Positions 1 through 7,722 of a DNA stretch of 19,162 bases are shown one piece after another; positions within the stretch are counted from its first letter, which is position 1, and each line of letters starts with the position of its first letter. The notes under the pieces were generated by a model that was not told the origin of the DNA, did not search any database, and was given only the letters and a program-made list of their open reading frames with translations. Source of the stretch: an uncultured Clostridia bacterium (GTDB lineage: Bacteria; Bacillota_A; Clostridia; TANB77; CAG-508). Both the position numbers and the translations under genes were made by a program. The stretch is taken from positions 1-19,162 of the forward strand of contig CANPZA010000016.1 of NCBI GenBank assembly GCA_947588915.1, in the 5' to 3' direction.

Positions 1-27
1 TCTATGATAAAAAATGGAGTTGATTTA

Positions 28-889
28 ATGGAAGAAAAATTTACCTTAACAAAAAAAGCTGGTATATATGGAATTATAGGAAATATCTTTTTATTAATTA
101 TAAAAGCAATTATAGGATTTATAAGCCATAGCCAAGCATTAATTGCAGATAGCTTTAATAGTGCTAGTGATATTTTTGCATCACTAATGACTTTCATTGG
201 GAATAAAATTGCAAGTGAACCAAAAGATGCAGACCACAATTTAGGACACCGGAAAAGCAGAATACATTTTTTCTATGTTTATAAGTATCTCTATGATATT
301 AGTTTCTGCAAAATTACTATATGATTCTGTTTTAGTTTTATTTTTAGGAAGTAGTCTTCAATTTTCTTGGATATTAGTCATTGTATGTATTACAACAATT
401 ATAATAAAACTATGTCTTTTCATATATACAAAAAAAGCTAATGATAAATATAATAATATATTGTTAGAAGCTAATATGAAAGACCATCGTAATGATTGTA
501 TTATAACAACATTTACTTTAATATCTATTTTACTAACTTTATTTAATATATATATTTTTGATAGTATTGTTGGTATTGGTATTTCAATTTGGATTTGTTA
601 CACAGGTGTAAAAATTTTTATTGAAAGCTATAATGTTTTAATGGATATAAGTTTAGATGATAAAACAAAAGATTTAATACTTGATATTGCAAATAGTTAT
701 AAAGAAATTAAAAAAATTGATGATATTATTTCAACACCTGTTGGTGATAGATATTTAGTTTTTTTAACAATTAGTTTAGATGGTAATATGTCTACATTTG
801 AAAGTCATAGTTTAGCAGATAGCTTAGAAACTAATATAAATGGATTAGAAAAAATATATAAAACTGTAGTTCATGTAAATCCTATATAA
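28..889 (+). CDS. Cation diffusion facilitator (CDF) family metal efflux transporter, with one CGGA +1 recoding site
   Basis: This is an integral membrane protein expected to export divalent metal ions (Zn, Mn, Fe or similar) against protons. The ATG at 28 is preferred over an ATG at 4 because GGAG lies 8 nt upstream. The first frame carries the typical N-terminal helices and the metal-site segment ALIADSFNSASD (Asp41, Asp48). It then meets in-frame CGG at 250. Removing that C gives DHNLGHGKAEYIF, the conserved CDF histidine-glycine motif, and the reading continues in the +1 frame through four hydrophobic segments, the DHRNDC metal motif and a C-terminal cytoplasmic domain to the stop at 889. 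The joined product is about 286 residues, normal for the family. Without the shift, translation stops at 324. The metal specificity cannot be told from the sequence. A terminator follows directly. Confidence 0.9.
250..253 (+). other. CGGA +1 recoding site in the CDF transporter
   Basis: In-frame codons read cac CGG aaa. The family motif HGKAE requires cac GGA aaa, so one C is extra and the glycine is residue 75. The zero-frame reading reaches a stop at 324. The P-site codon is CAC (His). See the matching sites in rimO, murC and spoIVB. Confidence 0.85.
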
Positions 890-894
890 AAGTT

Positions 895-925
895 AAATAC
901 GACACAAAATTGTGTCGTATTTTTT
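895..925 (+). terminator. Intrinsic terminator after the CDF gene
   Basis: A hairpin with stem tacgacac/gtgtcgta, extended by flanking A-T pairs to 11 bp, around a short AT loop and followed by a run of T at 920-925. It sits between the convergent CDF gene and the hypothetical gene and may serve both directions. The T-run favours the plus strand. Confidence 0.85.
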
Positions 926-2465
926 AAGTTCTTCCTTCTGGTGCTCTTGGATCTTCATATTCTTCATCTAATTGTTCTATTACTTCTTCTGGCTTTTTAT
1001 CTTCTTCTTTTTGTTTGAATTTTTCTTTTACAAAATCAGCATCTGGTTTTCCATCTTTGTAAAATCCCCATCTAGTTGCTAATTCATTATAGGTAACTTT
1101 TTCTCCTGAAGACAATTGTACAAATTCTTCTTCATTATGTGTATGAGAATGTGTATTTGGATCTCCATCTATTTCTTCTACTTTCATTTCTTCACAATCT
1201 TTATTTTTTTCTTTATGAGCTTCCATTTCTTGATATCCTTCTTCTACTGATCTATATCCATCATTATATTCTTGTGCTAATTTTAAAGTTTCTATATCAG
1301 TACCTTCTATTGGGTTTTTAGAATTTGATGTTTCTAATTGTCTATCTAAATTCTTGTTTCCTTCTATGTTTTTACCTCCAATAGTTTTCCTTGGAGAATG
1401 AAAAACTTCTACTTCACCATATTTTCCTTTTTCAACTGCAATACTTCCTTCTCCCACTTTTAATCTTGTTATAACATCACCACTTTTTACTGAACCATCC
1501 TGTTTTACTTGATAATTCTTCTCCAATGGATTTGTCCCTTCTGTAGTATCATTTTCTAAATCTAAAGCTTGTACATTTCCTTTTTGTGTTACAACTACAG
1601 CTTCATATCTTGAACTATGAGCTTTTTCTTTTTGGCCTTTTTCATCCTTTAACTTTTTTAAATCATCTGATTCAACAATTCCCATTTTAGCAGGTTTATC
1701 ACCATTTTCCAATTTAGAAAGTTTTCCACTTTTTTGTAAAACTTGCTCTAAATTTTTCATATCAGTAACTCTTGTATTCATTTTAACTTCTTGTTTTATA
1801 TTTATATCACCTAATTTATTTTTTTCTTGCTTAGGTTGTTGTTTCATTTCAATTGTTTCTTTTTCTTTTTTATTTAAATCAATTTCTTTTTGTTTAACAT
1901 TATCTTTACTTATAGTTTTATTATAATTAGTCCTTTCACTAAGAGTTTTTTGTTCTATTTGTAATCTTTCAATAATATCTAATATTCTAATTTTTTCTAA
2001 AAATTTTTGTATTTGTTCTTTTTCTGTTTCAGATATTTGTTTTTTTGGTTGAATATCTTTAATATCTGCTGATACTTTATTTTCTAATGTATCTTCTCTA
2101 AAAATAATTAAATTTCCTGGCATTTTCAATGTATATACACCAATTAAATTTAAATAGTAAAATTTAAAAATTCCATTTTCATTTCTTAATAATAATTCTT
2201 TTGTTTTTCCTTCTAAAATAATATTACCAATAATTTTCATATTTTTACTATTTTCTATATTGTTTTTATCTAATAATTCTATAATTTTTGACTTTGTTTT
2301 ATCAAGTAATTTAATATTTTCTTTAAAAACAATATTTCTTTCTTTTCCTTGAAGTAAATAAGCTCCTAATATTTCTAGGCTATAATATTTAAAAAGATTA
2401 TCTTCTTGTTTAATTAACAAATCTTTTTTTTCACCTTGTATTTGTACTTTTCCTATAATATACAA
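924..2465 (-). CDS. Hypothetical protein with a duplicated N-terminal module, last gene of the pth-rng-rimO operon
   Basis: I do not recognise a family. The open frame could begin at a TTG at 2480, but GGAGG lies exactly 8 nt before the TTG at 2465, which I take as the start (about 513 residues). Two diverged copies of a roughly 75-residue unit lie at the N terminus. The first contains YIIGKVQIQG and LFKYYSLEILGAYLL. The second contains MKIIGNIILEG and IFKFYYLNLIGVYTL. A long charged, lysine- and glutamate-rich, probably disordered or coiled-coil middle follows. The C terminus holds a His cluster (THSHTH) and an acidic tail. There is no signal peptide or membrane segment. It starts 17 nt after the rimO stop, so it is probably co-transcribed with rimO. 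There is no in-frame CGG. Confidence 0.7.
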   Translation of the reverse strand: MYIIGKVQIQGEKKDLLIKQEDNLFKYYSLEILGAYLLQGKERNIVFKENIKLLDKTKSKIIELLDKNNIENSKNMKIIGNIILEGKTKELLLRNENGIFKFYYLNLIGVYTLKMPGNLIIFREDTLENKVSADIKDIQPKKQISETEKEQIQKFLEKIRILDIIERLQIEQKTLSERTNYNKTISKDNVKQKEIDLNKKEKETIEMKQQPKQEKNKLGDINIKQEVKMNTRVTDMKNLEQVLQKSGKLSKLENGDKPAKMGIVESDDLKKLKDEKGQKEKAHSSRYEAVVVTQKGNVQALDLENDTTEGTNPLEKNYQVKQDGSVKSGDVITRLKVGEGSIAVEKGKYGEVEVFHSPRKTIGGKNIEGNKNLDRQLETSNSKNPIEGTDIETLKLAQEYNDGYRSVEEGYQEMEAHKEKNKDCEEMKVEEIDGDPNTHSHTHNEEEFVQLSSGEKVTYNELATRWGFYKDGKPDADFVKEKFKQKEEDKKPEEVIEQLDEEYEDPRAPEGRT

Positions 2466-2482
2466 TTTATTTTCCTCCAATT

Positions 2483-3843
2483 TTATTTGATTTTTGCTAC
2501 CAAATCATAGTCTGTACAATCTATTACTTCACATTTAATTATTTTATCTAATAATTTCTTATTTTCATCATTTTTAATATATACTAATCCATCAATATCT
2601 TGTACATCTTGATGAGTTCTTCCAATATAATATTTACCATCAAAAGACATATTTTCTATTAAAACTTCTATATCTTTACCAATTTTTTTATTCATAATTT
2701 CTTTTGATATTTTATTTTGATATTCCATAACTTTATTATATCTAAATTTTTTAGTTTTCCAATGAATTTGTTCTTTCATCTTAGCAGCTCCGTGTACCAT
2801 CTTCTTTTGAATACATAAAAGCTCCTAATTTATCAAATTTAGCAATTTTTATAAATTCTAATAATTCTTCAAAATCTTCTTTAGTCTCACCAGGAAATCC
2901 TACCATTAAACTTGTTCTTAATACTACATTTGGAATTTTATTTCTTATTTTTTGTATTAAAGTATTTATTTGTTCTTTAGATGTTTTCCTGTTCATCCTT
3001 TTTAAAATTTTATCTGATATATGTTGAATTGGTATATCAAAATATTTTGCAATTTTAGGATTCTTAGAAACTACATCAATCAATTCATCTGTAATTCCTT
3101 CTGGATAAGAATATAAAAATCTAATCCATTTTATTTCATTTATTTTACTTATTTCTTCTAATAGTTGTGCAAGTTTACTTTCTCCATATAAATCAATTCC
3201 ATATTTTGTTGTATCTTGTGCAATTATTATTATTTCTTTTATTCCTTTTTTTGCAAGTATTTTTGCTTCTTCTATAATATCTTCTTTTTTTCTACTTACA
3301 AATGGTCCTCTAATATATGGAATCGCACAATAAGTACATCTATTACTACAACCTTCACCTATTTTTATATATGCATAATTTTTACCTGTTGTAATAATTC
3401 TATTTAAAAATTCTTCTTGATCTAACATCGGCATTTTAGGTATTTCAAGTATTTTTTTTGTTGTTTTTTTATTACTTAATTGAACAGTATTTCTTTTTAC
3501 TAAATCTTCTATTTTATCCCATAGCCTATCATATTCATCTATCTTAATGAATAAATCAACTTCTGGAATAGCTTTTATTAATTCTTTATAATATCTTTGA
3601 ACTAAACATCCCATAACAATTAAATATTTACAATTTTTTTCCTTATATTTTGCCATTTCTAAAATAGTATTTACCGCTTCTTCTTTTGCTTGTTCAATAA
3701 ATCCACAAGTATTTATTACTAATATATCTGCTTTTTCTGGTTTATTTACTATTTCAAATTTATGTTTTTTAAATAATCCGAATTGTTGCTTCTGTATCAA
3801 TTAAATTTTTGCTACATCCTAAATGTATAAATCCTACTTTCAA
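2483..3843 (-). CDS. rimO: Ribosomal protein S12 methylthiotransferase RimO, with two CGGA +1 recoding sites
   Basis: RimO is a radical SAM enzyme that methylthiolates a conserved Asp of ribosomal protein S12. The start is TTG at 3843, with AGGAG 8 nt upstream. The N terminus LGCSKNLIDTEAT is lost unless the first CGGA (3780) is read as Gly22. The joined protein has Cys10, Cys46 and Cys79 for the auxiliary cluster, the radical SAM motif CSNRCTYC (Cys165, Cys169, Cys172) and a C-terminal TRAM-like segment (VLIENMSFDGKYYIGRT). The second CGGA (2792) is Gly351, within the conserved stretch SKEDGTGAAKM. The restored length is about 452 residues, as expected for RimO. Unshifted reading stops within three codons at either site. 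It follows rng by 14 nt in the same operon. MiaB/MtaB are relatives, but the GCSKNLID motif favours RimO. Confidence 0.93.
2789..2792 (-). other. CGGA +1 recoding site 2 in rimO
   Basis: Coding-strand codons read aca CGG agc tgc taa. Dropping the C gives aca GGA gct gct aag, that is TGAAK, which continues directly into the TRAM domain. The P-site codon is ACA (Thr). The zero frame terminates after two more codons. Confidence 0.87.
3777..3780 (-). other. CGGA +1 recoding site 1 in rimO
   Basis: Coding-strand codons read att CGG att att taa. Dropping the C gives att GGA tta ttt aaa (IGLFK), joining the N-terminal cysteine motif to the rest of the enzyme. The P-site codon is ATT (Ile). The zero frame terminates after two more codons. 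Confidence 0.87.
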
Positions 3844-3857
3844 TATTAAATCTCCTT

Positions 3858-5042
3858 CTAATTTCTATGACTACATATATGTTTTCTTGTTAATTCTATT
3901 AAATCTAATTTAGTGAATCCTTCTACTTGAGTTTTACTTCTATCTTTTTTTAGTTCTTCTTTTAAAAGATTTTCTATCTTTTCTTTATTTTCTGGATTTT
4001 TCATATCAATATAATCAATAATAATTATTCCGCCTATATCTCTTAATCTTAATTGTTTTGCAATTTCTACTGTTGCTTCTTTATTTACTCTACATACAGT
4101 TTGTTCTAAATTCTGTGTTCCTGTATATTTTCCTGTATTTACATCTATTGCAGTTAATGCTTCTGTTTTATCAATTGTTATGAAACCTCCACATTTTAAC
4201 CATATTTTTCTATTTTGTAATTTTTCTATTTGTTTTTTCAAATCATAAATATCTAATACATCTTCTTTTTCTTTTAAGTCTATTTTTATATTTTCATATT
4301 CTTTATTTTCACTTTTTAAATTTTCTAATTCTTTTTTTATTTGTTTATCATTTACAGTTATTTTTTCTATATTTTCATCTGCTAAATCCATTAACATTTT
4401 TTCTACAATATTTTCACTTTTATATAATAATTTTGCTTTGTTTAATTTTGGATTAACACTAGTTTGAATAATATCATTCCATTTTTTTTCTATCTTTTTT
4501 ATATCTTCTATAATTTCTTTTTCTTTGTTTTCTGCTGATGTTCTAATTATTGCTCCATTTCCTTTGCTCAAATTTTCTTTTACTAGTTTCATTAATCTAT
4601 CTTGTTCTTTTTTATTTTCTATTTTTTGTGAAATTGTTATAATATCAGAATTTGGTAAAAGTGCAATATATTTACCTGGTAAATTTATATGTGTTGATAC
4701 TCTTGCTCCTTTTTGTTCATTACTATCTTTTTTTACTTGTACTAATATTTTTTGATTTGGTTTTACAACTTGTTCTATTTTTATATTTGTATCTAAAGTC
4801 TCTTTTTTCTCATCAACTTGTGGTAATACATCTTTTAAGTGTATAAAACTATTTTTTTCAGTTCCAATATCTACAAATGCTGATTGCATTCCTTTTACCA
4901 CATCTTTTATTATTCCAATATATATATTTCCTTCTTTTCTTTTAGAATTTTCATTTTCTTCATAATATTCAATTAGCTTACCATTTTCTATTAATGCTAT
5001 TATTTTTTCATTATTGTTTTTTTGTATTACTATTTCTGTCAT
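3858..5042 (-). CDS. rng: Ribonuclease E/G family endoribonuclease, short C terminus
   Basis: This is a 394-residue cytoplasmic endonuclease of the RNase E/G family, acting in rRNA maturation and mRNA decay. Visible parts are an S1-type RNA-binding segment at about residues 37-70 (YIGIIKDVVKGMQSAFVDIG), the catalytic core with TAIDVNTG (Asp300), and GGIIIIDYIDM (Asp343), the two conserved metal-binding aspartates. It ends at IELTRKHICSHRN, just where other RNase G proteins continue into a CPxC zinc-link and a tail, so the zinc-link is missing. No CGG is in frame. The only CGGA on the coding strand (near 4032) is in another phase (ggc gga, Gly-Gly). It lies 19 nt after pth and 14 nt before rimO. 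Confidence 0.9.
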   Translation of the reverse strand: MTEIVIQKNNNEKIIALIENGKLIEYYEENENSKRKEGNIYIGIIKDVVKGMQSAFVDIGTEKNSFIHLKDVLPQVDEKKETLDTNIKIEQVVKPNQKILVQVKKDSNEQKGARVSTHINLPGKYIALLPNSDIITISQKIENKKEQDRLMKLVKENLSKGNGAIIRTSAENKEKEIIEDIKKIEKKWNDIIQTSVNPKLNKAKLLYKSENIVEKMLMDLADENIEKITVNDKQIKKELENLKSENKEYENIKIDLKEKEDVLDIYDLKKQIEKLQNRKIWLKCGGFITIDKTEALTAIDVNTGKYTGTQNLEQTVCRVNKEATVEIAKQLRLRDIGGIIIIDYIDMKNPENKEKIENLLKEELKKDRSKTQVEGFTKLDLIELTRKHICSHRN

Positions 5043-5061
5043 TTTTATTTGTCCTTTCTAT

Positions 5062-5619
5062 TTAATTAAATTTATTCATTGCTATATCAATTCCATTTTT
5101 AATTATTTCTATTATTGCTTCTTTTGCTAAATCTGTTCCTTTTTCTAATTTTTCAACATCTTCTTCATCAATTGCTCCTATTACATATTCAATTAAATCT
5201 TCTTGTTCTTTTGGCATACCAATTCCAATTCTTACTCTTTTGAAGTTTTGTGTATTTAATTGATGTACAACTGATTTCATTCCATTATGTGTTCCTGGTC
5301 CACCTGATTTTCTTATCTTTATAGTTCCTGGTTCAATATCTATATCATCATAAATTACAATTAAATTATCTATATCTAATTTATAAAAATCCATTATTTC
5401 TTTAATACTTTCTCCACTTAAATTCATAAATGTTTGTGGTTTTAATAAAATAACTTTTTGTCCTTCTATTATGCCTGTTCCATATAATCCTTTAAATTTA
5501 TTTCTTGATATTTCAATATCATATTCACAAGCAATCTTATTAATTGTATTAAATCCCATATTATGTCTTGTTTTTCCATAATCTTGTTCTGGATTGCCTA
5601 ATCCTACTATTAAATACAT
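5062..5619 (-). CDS. pth: Peptidyl-tRNA hydrolase
   Basis: It releases tRNA from peptidyl-tRNA that has dropped off ribosomes, recycling stalled translation. Its 185 residues match the usual Pth length. The signatures run in order: VGLGNP with Asn9, the catalytic His19 in TRHNMG, PQTFMNLSG, YDDID (the catalytic Asp region), and SGGPGTHNGMKS. The ATG at 5619 has AGGAG at a good distance. It is first in the pth-rng-rimO operon, behind a vegetative-type promoter at 5654-5682. Having pth here is of note because organisms with frequent recoding or stalling would make more peptidyl-tRNA, but pth is universal, so nothing special is implied. Confidence 0.96.
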   Translation of the reverse strand: MYLIVGLGNPEQDYGKTRHNMGFNTINKIACEYDIEISRNKFKGLYGTGIIEGQKVILLKPQTFMNLSGESIKEIMDFYKLDIDNLIVIYDDIDIEPGTIKIRKSGGPGTHNGMKSVVHQLNTQNFKRVRIGIGMPKEQEDLIEYVIGAIDEEDVEKLEKGTDLAKEAIIEIIKNGIDIAMNKFN

Positions 5620-5653
5620 TTTTTCTCCTACTTTCTAAATCTAATCTTTATTT

Positions 5654-5682
5654 ATTTTACCTTCTTTTTTGCTTTTTTTCAA
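5654..5682 (-). promoter_or_regulatory. Sigma-A type promoter for the pth operon
   Basis: On the minus strand, TTGAAA (5682-5677), a 17-nt spacer and TAAAAT (5659-5654) lie 35 nt before the pth ATG. Spacing is ideal, but the region is A-rich, so chance matches are possible. Confidence 0.5.
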
Positions 5683-5721
5683 GTTTTTGCTTGTAATTTC
5701 TTTACCAAGTTTTATAAAATC

Positions 5722-5762
5722 TAAATAATCCCAAAAATATATATCATCTTTGGGATTATTTA
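5722..5762 (-). terminator. Hairpin terminator after the Rpn-type gene
   Basis: A perfect 14-bp stem, taaataatcccaaa paired with tttgggattattta, around a 13-nt loop begins 10 nt beyond the stop of the Rpn-type gene. An imperfect U-rich tract follows on the minus strand. It separates this gene from the pth operon. Confidence 0.7.
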
Positions 5763-5771
5763 TTATATAAT

Positions 5772-6833
5772 TTAACTTTTTACTAGTTTTAGTATTTCTT
5801 CATTTGATAATCCTGTTAGCTCTTTTATTTTTTCTGTTTCTATATTTTTTTCTATCATTTTCTTTGCTATATTTAAAATTCCTTCTCTCTTTCCTTCTTG
5901 CATACCCTTTTGCATACCTTTTTGTATACCTTTTTGTATTCCTTTTGTTTCATATTTATTCTTCATATCAAGTAATGTTTTTGTAAATGGACTCATACCA
6001 CATATCTCCTTTCTATACAATTTATTTAACATTTCTTCTGTTTTTTCTTCTCCAAGAATTGGTTCAATTATATTACTAATTATTTCAGCCAATATATCTT
6101 TTTTTTCTTGATTTTTCATAAATTCTATTATTTTATTCATATATTTTTCTATTTCATTTTCTGTATTACATTTTTCTATTATCATAATACATCCAAATAA
6201 ACTTTTCTTTTTTAATAATTCTTCAAAAGAATAATTATGTATGGTTATTAAATTATATTTAAAATCAATTTTATAATTATCAAATTCTATTGAGTCATAT
6301 TGTTTTTGTATAAGACTTGTTTTTGAATTCCATTTTTGAATCCCTGTATAAATTACAATTGGTATTACTATTGGATATTTACTTTCTTCATCAAAATAAA
6401 CTTTTTGTATAATACTTTCTTGTTTCATTATTTCTCCTACATATTCCCACATTCTTAATATCATATCTTTATTAATAGTACTTTGATGTTCTATCAGAAA
6501 ATATATTGGTTTTTCTTTTAATTTATATATTATATCTGCTTGTCTGTTTTTATAATTTCTTGTTATAAAATCTGTTTTACATTGGATTATTTTATTTTCT
6601 TCAATTTTTTTGTTTAAAGATAGAAATTCATTTAAAAAATTAGTAGCTTCTTTTTTGATACTTAATACTTTTCTAAACATCTTATCATGTGCTTTATCCA
6701 TTTTTTGAACTAATTTTTTGTCATAATATTGTTCTTCTTCCTGTATTTTATAATTTTGGTTATCTTCTCTTAATTGTATATTTTTACAATTTTCTAAATA
6801 TCTTATATAATCTTTGTAAGTTATAAATTTCAA
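5772..6833 (-). CDS. Rpn/PD-(D/E)XK nuclease family protein (transposase-like)
   Basis: This 353-residue protein belongs to the Rpn (recombination-promoting nuclease)/PD-(D/E)XK transposase-like family common in gut Firmicutes. The nuclease core is visible as RQADIIYKLKEKPIYFLIEHQ, with Asp100, Glu115 and Gln117 in the usual D-E-x-Q arrangement. Near the C terminus is a run of KGIQ/KGMQ tetrapeptide repeats (about residues 297-316), also typical, followed by a helical tail ending in LTGLSNEEILKLV. The start is TTG at 6833 with AAAGGA upstream; a nearer ATG is followed at once by a stop. It has its own promoter and terminator, so it is a free-standing cassette, probably mobile by descent. No terminal inverted repeats were found. 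Confidence 0.85.
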   Translation of the reverse strand: MKFITYKDYIRYLENCKNIQLREDNQNYKIQEEEQYYDKKLVQKMDKAHDKMFRKVLSIKKEATNFLNEFLSLNKKIEENKIIQCKTDFITRNYKNRQADIIYKLKEKPIYFLIEHQSTINKDMILRMWEYVGEIMKQESIIQKVYFDEESKYPIVIPIVIYTGIQKWNSKTSLIQKQYDSIEFDNYKIDFKYNLITIHNYSFEELLKKKSLFGCIMIIEKCNTENEIEKYMNKIIEFMKNQEKKDILAEIISNIIEPILGEEKTEEMLNKLYRKEICGMSPFTKTLLDMKNKYETKGIQKGIQKGMQKGMQEGKREGILNIAKKMIEKNIETEKIKELTGLSNEEILKLVKS

Positions 6834-6852
6834 TTACATTCCTTCTTTCTTA

Positions 6853-6881
6853 ATTTTAAAATATTTTTACTATTTTGTCAA
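6853..6881 (-). promoter_or_regulatory. Sigma-A type promoter for the Rpn-type gene
   Basis: Consensus TTGACA (6881-6876), a 17-nt spacer and TAAAAT (6858-6853) lie on the minus strand, 20 nt before the TTG start. This is one of the best promoter matches in the window. Confidence 0.7.
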
Positions 6882-7086
6882 GTTTTATTTTAAGGTAAAT
6901 AACGGTTTTTTATTTTTAGTATCTCATATTAGTTGTTTTTTATACACTTTTTTGTTGGAAATTGCTGATTTTAAATTAAAATATAAATAATTTGAATAAA
7001 TAATAAATCTAAATACATATAAATCATAATATTTTTGAATATAAATGTCAAGATATTTTGGAAATATTTTACATTTTGTTTTAAAA
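6882..7086. other. Intergenic stretch, no supported gene
   Basis: Together with the flanking promoter and terminator, about 300 bases separate the Rpn-type gene from spoVG. The sequence is AT-rich. The only open frame (6924-7112, 62 codons, minus) overlaps the spoVG terminator and has low-complexity aromatic-rich coding, so I do not call it. Confidence 0.6.
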
Positions 7087-7087
7087 A

Positions 7088-7125
7088 CAAAAAAAGCACC
7101 TTTAATATCCAAAGTGCCTTTTCAT
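7088..7125 (-). terminator. Intrinsic terminator after spoVG
   Basis: On the minus strand, aaaaggcacttt pairs with aaaggtgcttttt (one G-U wobble in the stem) and the sequence runs on into T7. It lies directly after the spoVG stop. Confidence 0.85.
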
Positions 7126-7135
7126 TATTATTTAA

Positions 7136-7414
7136 TTATTCTGCTGATTCCTCTTTTTCTTCCTCTGGAGCTTCATAAGCTTCTAAAATAGCTTTTTGAA
7201 TTTTCTCTCTTGTTTCAGCATTAATTGGATGAGCTATATCTTTGAATTCTCCGTTTGGAGTTTTTCTACTTGGCATAGCTATAAATAATCCATTTTGGCT
7301 TTCGATAACTTTAATATCGTGTACTGCGAATTCATTATCGAATGTTACAGAAGCAACAGCTTTCATTCTGTTCTCTGAATTTACCTTTCTTAGACGTACA
7401 TCTGTGATTTGCAT
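7136..7414 (-). CDS. spoVG: Septation/sporulation regulator SpoVG
   Basis: SpoVG is a small (92 residues) DNA/RNA-binding regulator, known in Bacillus for roles in asymmetric septation and in Gram-positive pathogens as a site-specific DNA-binding protein. The sequence is diagnostic: [11 protein letters not shown] at the start, then [26 protein letters not shown] and [17 protein letters not shown], with an acidic glutamate-rich tail. An RBS-like AAGGAAGGTAGG precedes the ATG. A CGGA occurs on the coding strand at 7253-7250, but in the phase aac GGA (Asn-Gly), and the frame is intact. It has its own terminator and a sigma-H-like promoter, and is divergent from murC. Confidence 0.97.
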   Translation of the reverse strand: MQITDVRLRKVNSENRMKAVASVTFDNEFAVHDIKVIESQNGLFIAMPSRKTPNGEFKDIAHPINAETREKIQKAILEAYEAPEEEKEESAE

Positions 7415-7488
7415 TTTAAGTGCACCTACCTTCCTTAAGTTTTAAAAATATTGTGTACATATACTTTTAGTTTATGTACATTTATATT

Positions 7489-7513
7489 ATTCTTCATAAA
7501 AAATCTTTTTCCT
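7489..7513 (-). promoter_or_regulatory. Sigma-H-like promoter for spoVG
   Basis: On the minus strand, AGGAAAAA (AGGA at 7513-7510) and GAAT (7492-7489) lie 21 nt apart, start to start. As I recall it, this is the arrangement of the sigma-H promoter of Bacillus subtilis spoVG (AGGATTT ... GAAT). The start of transcription would fall near 7480, giving a leader of about 65 nt. The call rests on short motifs in AT-rich DNA. Confidence 0.5.
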
Positions 7514-7628
7514 TCTTTTTTTTACAAAAAAATTAAATTTTATCTTTCTGTAACATTTTTTTTGATTTCTAATAAAATATATAAGCAAAATAAATATTCT
7601 ATTTTTTGTTTAAATTTTTACCAAACTA

Positions 7629-7657
7629 TTGAATTTTTAGACATATAATTATATAAT
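7629..7657 (+). promoter_or_regulatory. Sigma-A type promoter for murC
   Basis: TTGAAT, a 17-nt spacer and TATAAT lie 65 nt before the murC ATG. Together with the spoVG promoter this accounts for the 308-base intergenic stretch 7415-7722, where I see no other structure beyond T-rich DNA. Confidence 0.6.
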
Positions 7658-7722
7658 CTATCTGTTAAATATCTATTTGATTTTAAATTATTATATTTTA
7701 TATAAAGGTAGGAGATCATACA

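Noticed and set aside
2781..3800. A short rimO starting at an internal ATG near 3800, and a separate small gene at 2483-2800
   Set aside because: Both are fragments of one gene; the N-terminal cysteine motif and the TRAM domain lie on either side in shifted frames.
3858..3900. A further frameshift at the end of rng to restore a zinc-link
   Set aside because: No CGG occurs there and only 14 nt remain before rimO, too little for the missing domain.
5881..5945. The short near-repeats in the Rpn-type gene as a CRISPR or satellite array
   Set aside because: They encode in-frame KGIQ/KGMQ tetrapeptides typical of the C terminus of this protein family.
6924..7112. A 62-codon open frame on the minus strand
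   Set aside because: It overlaps the spoVG terminator, has no convincing RBS and an AT-driven composition.
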